Assembly: GCF_036226445.1 (NCBI RefSeq)
Contig: NZ_CP108474.1
Coordinates: forward strand, 7,564,001-7,628,000
DNA: 64,000 nucleotides
Reading direction: 5' to 3'
Source: Streptomyces sp. NBC_01255
GTDB taxonomy: Bacteria; Actinomycetota; Actinomycetes; Streptomycetales; Streptomycetaceae
A model generated the notes under the pieces. It did not search any database. It saw nothing but the letters and a program-made list of their open reading frames with translations, and was not told the origin of the DNA. Of the stretch, positions 59,540 to 64,000 are shown one piece after another (the first letter of the stretch is position 1; each line of letters starts with the position of its first letter). Both the position numbers and the translations under genes were made by a program.

Positions 59540-62218
59540 TTAGGTAAGCCCAGCCTTCCGACCTTGGGTGCCCTTGCGGTGATCCTCCAACGAGCCTTCA
59601 AGGGGGTCGTGGAGGTCGACTTCACGCCCAAGTCGTTTGCGAGTAATGCCGAGTCGGCGGATGTGCGGAATTCCGTCGGAGCCGCGCAGCGCCGAGATCC
59701 TCTGGATGAGCCAAGCCACGCCTGCGGCGTACACCACACCGAAGATCAAGGAGATCACGAACGCCAGGTGCTTCGACAGTCCGTCGAAGAGCGGGTAGAT
59801 CTGCCAGTGCGTCAGGTAGATCGCGAGCGAGCTGCCGGCCAGCAGGCCGGCGAGCTGATTGATCCGGCCGCTGCTCGGCAGGGCGGGGCACCACACCAAC
59901 AGGCAGAAGCCCACCATGACGAACAGCTCCCGACGCGGCTCACCGGGGAAGAAGCCGGGGACGCTGGCCAGCGCGGCCATCGTGACGAGGAGTCGTTGTG
60001 GCACGGTGCCGGCCCGGGCCGCCGCCCAACCGAGCGCGAACAGCCAGAAGACGGTGACCGCGTCGGTGATGTGGGCACGGTCCGGCAGGCCCACGAGCTC
60101 GTAGCGGGTGAGCAGGCCGATGCCGACGAGAGTGACGGGCAGCCCGTATGGGAAGCGTCGTTCCCATCGGTGGACGAGGGGGATGGACAGCAGGGCCGTC
60201 ATGACCAGCAGGATGTAGACGAGGGCCTCGACGAACCAGAGGTGTATCCCGCGTCCTCCAGCTTCGGGCCACAGCGCGTTGTGCACGAGCAGGACGTTGG
60301 ACAGGTCGTAGTCGTCGCTGATCAGGAGCGCGAAGGCGGTCCACGCCATGGTGGGCACGGCGATCCGCGCGATGCTGCGGGCCGTACGGTGTGTCCGCTC
60401 CCGGCGTTCGGGCGAGGAGAGCAGGAAGCGGGCGAAGTTGAACCCGGCGACCGCCAGTAGCAGATGTGCCCCGCCCCGGAGCGCGAAGATCCCGATGTGT
60501 GAGCCGACGACGCACATGATGGCGACGGCGCGCAGGGCGACGCTGGTCTCCACGGTCCGGCGGTGCCGTGGCTTGCCCTGCCCGATGGTGCCCTGTCGTA
60601 GCTCGCGTATCGGTGTGGTGTGCCAGCTGTGAGGGAGATTGCCCAGGCGCTGTTCGAGGCGGATGGACATCTCGACGTATGACAGTGAGTCTCCGCCGAG
60701 CGAGACGAAAGAGCTGTCCGGTGTCACGTCCGGGCGGTCGAGGAGCCGTGCGTAGAGCGCGCACAGGTCGTCCGTATCGGTGCGGCCGGCGCCGTACAGG
60801 GGCTGTTCGGCCGGGCGGTTCAGGGTGCGGACGGCCTGGTAGTCGGGCTTGCCCGTGGGCAGCCGGGGGAGATCGGACAGCACGTGGACGTGGACCGTGC
60901 GAGCGGGCAGGCCGCACTCGTCCACCACGCGTCTTCGGACTCGTCGCTCGTCCCACCCGGGTATGCGGGCGACGGCGATGGCGAGTCCTTCGTCGTCGCC
61001 CGTGCAGAGCGCGGCGAGGCCGTGTCGTTCCAGCATGGCTTCGATCTGCCGGGGGTCGATGCGCAGGCCGAGGATCTTCACGAAGCGGCTGCGTCGGCCG
61101 ACTATCTCGTACAGGCCGTCGTCGGTGCGGCGGGCGAGGTCACCGGTGCGCAGGACGTCGACCGTGCGACCGCGGGCGAGGTCCTCGGGGGATTGGGCGT
61201 ACCCCAGCATGACGTTCGGTCCGGTGTAGACGAGTTCGCCCGTCCCGTTGTTACCGGGAGTCTCCTCGACCGGCTCCAGGTGGAAGGAGCCGCCGGGGAC
61301 CGGAACGCCGATGGCACCGGGGTGTTCGATGGCCAGCGACGGCGGCAGGTAGGCCATGCGGGCGGTCGCCTCTGTCTGGCCGTACATGACGAAGAGGTCC
61401 CAGCCGCGTCGTGCGCCCAGTTCGGCGTAGTGCCTGACCCGTTCGGGAGCGAGGCGGCCGCCTGCCTGGGTGACGTATCGCAGGTGGGGCAGGTCCATGT
61501 CGGCGAAGCCGACCCGGTCGAGCAGGTCGAAGGTGTACGGGACGCCGGCGAGGGCCGTGCCTCCGGCGGTGCGGAAGAGGTCCCAGAAGCAGGTGTCGGC
61601 CACCGAGAGGCCGGTGAGGACGAGCCCGGCGCCGCGCAGGAGATGGCTGTGGATCACGGACAGGCCGTAGCAGTAGTGCATGGGCAGGGTCGTGGCGGCC
61701 CGGTCGGTGTCGCGGATGCCGAGATACGTGGCGATCGACTCGGCGTTGGCCTGGAGGTTCTCGTACGAGAGGCGGACGAGCTTGGGGGAGCCGGTGGAGC
61801 CGGAGGTGCTGAGCAACAGCGCGAGGTCGGGGTGGAAGATGTGGGCGGAGACGGCCCTGCGCTCCTCGATGCGCGACCTGTCGCCGTCTGCCGGGTGGAC
61901 CACGACATCGGGTTCGTAGGCGGAGATCAAGGACTCCACCGCCTCGGGGTGGTCGCCGGGGACGAGCAGCACCGGGTGACCGGCCGAGAGCGCGGCCAGG
62001 TGGACGACGAGTGCGTCGACCGTGTTGGCGCCGGGCAGCAGGATCAGTCGGCGTTCCGGTCCGAGCCGCCGTGCCATGTCTTCGACCCGTCCGGCCAGGT
62101 CACGGTAGGAGACCATGCCGTCGGCCGTCATGAGGGCGGTGCGGTCGCCGTGGAGCGCGAGGTCGCGGGCGAGAGGGAGGACGTGGCCACCGACGGGCGG
62201 GGCAGGGAGCAGGGTCAC
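59540..62218 (-). CDS. Single-module adenylation-carrier-acyltransferase-3 membrane fusion
   Basis: 892 residues, three parts. Residues 1 to about 470 are an AMP-forming adenylation domain: core motif STSGSTGSPK (137-146), YGQTEA, RTGDLARRTDDGLYEIVGRR, and the C-terminal lysine K457 in PTGKPDY. Residues about 480-545 are a phosphopantetheine carrier domain (LGGDSLSYVE, S511). Residues about 556-850 are a membrane acyltransferase-3 domain with about ten helices; R563 and H574 match its N-terminal motif. The activated acid is thus loaded on the carrier and probably passed to an acceptor at the membrane. GTG 62218 starts 10 bases from an iron-box-like site. No other NRPS/PKS genes are in the window. 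Confidence 0.88.
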   Translation of the reverse strand: MTLLPAPPVGGHVLPLARDLALHGDRTALMTADGMVSYRDLAGRVEDMARRLGPERRLILLPGANTVDALVVHLAALSAGHPVLLVPGDHPEAVESLISAYEPDVVVHPADGDRSRIEERRAVSAHIFHPDLALLLSTSGSTGSPKLVRLSYENLQANAESIATYLGIRDTDRAATTLPMHYCYGLSVIHSHLLRGAGLVLTGLSVADTCFWDLFRTAGGTALAGVPYTFDLLDRVGFADMDLPHLRYVTQAGGRLAPERVRHYAELGARRGWDLFVMYGQTEATARMAYLPPSLAIEHPGAIGVPVPGGSFHLEPVEETPGNNGTGELVYTGPNVMLGYAQSPEDLARGRTVDVLRTGDLARRTDDGLYEIVGRRSRFVKILGLRIDPRQIEAMLERHGLAALCTGDDEGLAIAVARIPGWDERRVRRRVVDECGLPARTVHVHVLSDLPRLPTGKPDYQAVRTLNRPAEQPLYGAGRTDTDDLCALYARLLDRPDVTPDSSFVSLGGDSLSYVEMSIRLEQRLGNLPHSWHTTPIRELRQGTIGQGKPRHRRTVETSVALRAVAIMCVVGSHIGIFALRGGAHLLLAVAGFNFARFLLSSPERRERTHRTARSIARIAVPTMAWTAFALLISDDYDLSNVLLVHNALWPEAGGRGIHLWFVEALVYILLVMTALLSIPLVHRWERRFPYGLPVTLVGIGLLTRYELVGLPDRAHITDAVTVFWLFALGWAAARAGTVPQRLLVTMAALASVPGFFPGEPRRELFVMVGFCLLVWCPALPSSGRINQLAGLLAGSSLAIYLTHWQIYPLFDGLSKHLAFVISLIFGVVYAAGVAWLIQRISALRGSDGIPHIRRLGITRKRLGREVDLHDPLEGSLEDHRKGTQGRKAGLT

Positions 62219-62227
62219 GGCCGCATC

Positions 62228-62246
62228 GTAGGTAAGGCTTTCCTAA
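62228..62246. promoter_or_regulatory. Iron-box-like site upstream of the adenylation fusion gene
   Basis: GTAGGTAAGGCTTTCCTAA matches the DmdR/IdeR consensus TTAGGTTAGGCTAACCTAA at 15 of 19 positions and is palindromic in form. It is just upstream of the GTG start, so bound regulator plus iron would block expression. Confidence 0.75.
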
Positions 62247-62316
62247 TCGAGAAGAGGGGGAGGGGGGACCGTGTGTCCATTCGCGGCCAGGTCGTTATCA
62301 ATTCCTGACTTGACCC

Positions 62317-62335
62317 TTAGGTTAGCTTTACCTTA
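62317..62335. promoter_or_regulatory. Iron-box-like site upstream of the iron-uptake operon
   Basis: TTAGGTTAGCTTTACCTTA matches the same consensus at 15 of 19 positions. It lies about 57 bases upstream of the lipoprotein ATG in a clear AT-rich promoter patch. Confidence 0.85.
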
Positions 62336-62391
62336 TCAATGCCCTATTCGCAGGTTCTCCCAGTAGTTCACAGCAGGAAGGCCCCACCCGT

Positions 62392-63411
62392 ATGCGCCGC
62401 CCCATGGCCCGCACCCTGACCGCGCTTGCCGCGGCCGCCCTGCTCACCCCCATGCTCGCCGCGTGCGGTAGCGACGAGCCCGCCGGCCTCGTCATCTACT
62501 CCGGCCGCAACGAGAACCTCGTGAAGCCGCTCATCGAGAAGCTGGAGAAGCACCTCGGCACCAACGTCGAGGTCCGCTACGGCGACAGCGCCGAGCTCTC
62601 CGCACAGCTCCTGGAGGAGGGCGACAAGACCGAGGCCGGCCTCTTCCTCTCCCAGGACGCCGGTGCCCTCGGGGCGCTCTCCAAGGAGCAGCGCCTCGCG
62701 CCGCTCCCCAAGGCCACCCTCGACAAGGTCGACACCGCCTACCGCGGTTCCGCCGGTGACTGGACCGGCGTCAGTGGCCGCGTGCGCGTCCTCGGGTACA
62801 ACCCCGACCAGGTCCCCACGCCTCCGAACAGCGTCCACGAACTCGTGAAGCCCGAGTGGAAGGGCAAGATCGGCTTCGTGCCGACCAACGCCTCCTTCCA
62901 GGCGTTCGTCACCGGCATGCGCGTCCTGGAGGGCGACGAGGCCGCCCGTACCTGGCTCAAGGGCCTCAAGGCCAACGAGCCCAAGGTGTACGAGGGCAAC
63001 CTCAAGGTCCTCGAAGCCGTCGACAAGGGCGAGGTCTCCCTCGGCCTGCTCAACCACTACTACTGGTACGAGCAGGCGGCGGAGAAGGGCGCCGACAAGA
63101 TGAAGGCCAAGATCCACTACATGCCCAAGGGCGACCCCGGCGGCCTCGTCAACGTCGCCGGCGCCGGCATCCTCAAGGGCGCCGACGAGAAGCAGGCCGC
63201 GTACGCGCAGAAGGCCGTCGACTTCCTCCTCTCCGCCGAGTCCCAGACGTACTTCGCGGAGGAGACGAAGGAGTACCCGCTGGCCGCCGGAGTGAAGACC
63301 GCCGCGGGTGTTCCGCCGCTGGAGACCCTCCAGCCGCCGAAGATCGACCTCGGCAAGCTCGACTCGCTGAAGGAAACCCTGGCGATGCTCCAGGAAGCCG
63401 GACTGGTCTGA
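62392..63411 (+). CDS. Ferric-iron ABC transporter substrate-binding lipoprotein (FbpA/FutA-like)
   Basis: 339 residues. The N-terminus is a lipoprotein signal: basic MRRPMAR, hydrophobic TLTALAAAALLTPM, and a lipobox LAAC with the lipid-attached Cys at about 25. The mature protein begins LVIYSGRNENLVKPLIEK, and NHYYWYE holds the adjacent tyrosines that bind Fe3+ in this family. It would catch ferric iron, free or chelated, outside the cell. ATG 62392 has AGGAAGG about 11 bases upstream. It is controlled by the iron box and followed by the permease. Confidence 0.93.
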   Translation: MRRPMARTLTALAAAALLTPMLAACGSDEPAGLVIYSGRNENLVKPLIEKLEKHLGTNVEVRYGDSAELSAQLLEEGDKTEAGLFLSQDAGALGALSKEQRLAPLPKATLDKVDTAYRGSAGDWTGVSGRVRVLGYNPDQVPTPPNSVHELVKPEWKGKIGFVPTNASFQAFVTGMRVLEGDEAARTWLKGLKANEPKVYEGNLKVLEAVDKGEVSLGLLNHYYWYEQAAEKGADKMKAKIHYMPKGDPGGLVNVAGAGILKGADEKQAAYAQKAVDFLLSAESQTYFAEETKEYPLAAGVKTAAGVPPLETLQPPKIDLGKLDSLKETLAMLQEAGLV

Positions 63412-63412
63412 C

Positions 63413-64000
63413 GTGACGTCACCGGAGCTTTCCGCCCCGGCCCGTCGCGACCGCCGCCCGGTGGGTGCCCCCGCACCCGCCGGGCGGCGGCGCGCCGGTT
63501 CCCGGCCCTCCTGGGTGCTGATCGTGCCCGCCGTGCTCGCTGCCGCACTCGCCGTGCTGCCCCTCGGCTATCTCGCCGTCCGCGCACTCGAACAAGGCCC
63601 CGCCTACGCCTGGGACGTCATCGCCGACGAGCGCACCGGCGAACTCCTGCTGCACAGCCTCGGTCTCACCGCCGCGGTCGTCGCGGCCAGCCTGCTGATC
63701 GGCGTATCGCTCGCCTGGCTCACCGTCCGCACGGCCCTGCCGGGCGCCCGCGCCTGGTCCGTCCTCGTCACCCTGCCGCTGGCCGTACCGAGCTACGTCG
63801 CCGCCTTCGCCTGGCTGTCCGCCGCTCCCTCGCTCGCCGGCTTCACCGGATCGGCGCTGGCGCTCACCCTGGTGAGCTTCCCGTACGTGTACCTGCCGGT
63901 CGCCGCCGCCCTGCGCGGCACCGACCCCGGGCACGAGGAGGTCGCCCGCTCCCTCGGCCACGGCCCCTTCCGCACCTTCCTCCGCGTCACCCTGCCGCAG
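63413..64000 (+). CDS. Ferric-iron ABC transporter permease (FbpB-like), truncated by window end
   Basis: The first 196 codons are present. After a basic, Pro-rich cytosolic start, membrane segments follow (VLIVPAVLAAALAVLPLGYL, LLLHSLGLTAAVVAASLLIG, WSVLVTLPLAVPSYVAAFAW). The ABC-permease loop begins RSLGHGPFRTFLRVTLPQ (EAA-like, at the very end). GTG 63413 starts one base after the lipoprotein stop, so the two are one operon; an ATPase would be expected beyond the window. Confidence 0.9.
   Translation, partial: MTSPELSAPARRDRRPVGAPAPAGRRRAGSRPSWVLIVPAVLAAALAVLPLGYLAVRALEQGPAYAWDVIADERTGELLLHSLGLTAAVVAASLLIGVSLAWLTVRTALPGARAWSVLVTLPLAVPSYVAAFAWLSAAPSLAGFTGSALALTLVSFPYVYLPVAAALRGTDPGHEEVARSLGHGPFRTFLRVTLPQ

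Noticed and set aside
1..64000. tRNA, rRNA, CRISPR arrays, intact transposases or phage genes
   Set aside because: No T-loop-like GGTTCGA context outside genes, no regularly spaced repeats and no DDE or integrase proteins were found by reading; a tRNAscan or HMM search would be decisive.

Overview
The window looks like a stretch of chromosome from a high-GC actinobacterium, almost certainly Streptomyces or a close relative. The evidence is a third-codon-position G/C bias so strong that long shadow frames lie opposite almost every gene, frequent GTG and TTG starts, many 4-base ATGA/GTGA stop-start overlaps, and typical families: LacI, ROK, TetR and MarR regulators, a geranylgeranyl-reductase-like flavoprotein, an RsbW-like ATPase, an F420/deazaflavin-type reductase, and DmdR/IdeR-type iron boxes. 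I saw no tRNA, rRNA, CRISPR array or intact insertion sequence.

Layout. 1-8.1 kb: the end of an unknown gene, a LacI regulator divergent from a ROK sugar kinase with a perfect 12-bp operator between them, a P-loop kinase-Nudix fusion, an MBL hydrolase-MarR operon, an M20 dipeptidase and a geranylgeranyl-reductase-like enzyme. 8.1-16 kb: a deazaflavin-type reductase divergent from its probable TetR repressor, a two-component system, an MFS exporter divergent from a MarR regulator, a maleylpyruvate-isomerase-like protein and a second MFS transporter. 16-26 kb: a small secreted protein, a ROK repressor, a methyltransferase, a TetR gene and an ABC operon (SHOCT protein, ATPase, FtsX-like permease). 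The ATPase reading frame of that operon is broken by a 38-base palindromic sequence. A lipase-like SGNH enzyme and an RsbW-like ATPase preceded by an 18-codon upstream frame follow. 26-47.5 kb: a PLP enzyme of the cysteine synthase family, a Tat-type class A beta-lactamase, a DeoR regulator, a large membrane hydrolase facing a beta-helix/AAA ATPase, a MOSC protein, an HpnB-like glycosyltransferase, glutamate racemase, apolipoprotein N-acyltransferase, Nudix, hydroxybutyrate dehydrogenase with a GAF/PucR regulator, and an MHS-family transporter.

47.5-59.5 kb looks accessory. It opens with a cluster of GTGCTGACT repeats. It then carries a PLP decarboxylase, an agmatine deiminase, a divergent urease (UreC plus a fused UreA-UreB, with no ureDEFG nearby), a TetR repressor with two operator-like palindromes, an NCS1 permease preceded by a chain of tiny coupled reading frames, and a second, Tat-exported agmatine deiminase. 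It ends in gene debris: an MFS C-terminus that reads in frame into a TetR gene, and orphan 3' fragments. Read together, this is a plausible nitrogen-scavenging cluster for agmatine, ureido or urea-type compounds, but the substrate is inferred.

59.5-64 kb is under iron control. Two iron-box-like sites flank the divergent promoters of a single-module adenylation-carrier-acyltransferase-3 membrane enzyme and a ferric-iron ABC uptake operon (lipoprotein, then a permease cut by the window end).

The strongest items for a second look are the interrupted ABC ATPase, the iron-boxed adenylation/carrier/membrane-acyltransferase fusion, the divergent urease/agmatine deiminase cluster and the nested micro-ORF leader of its permease.
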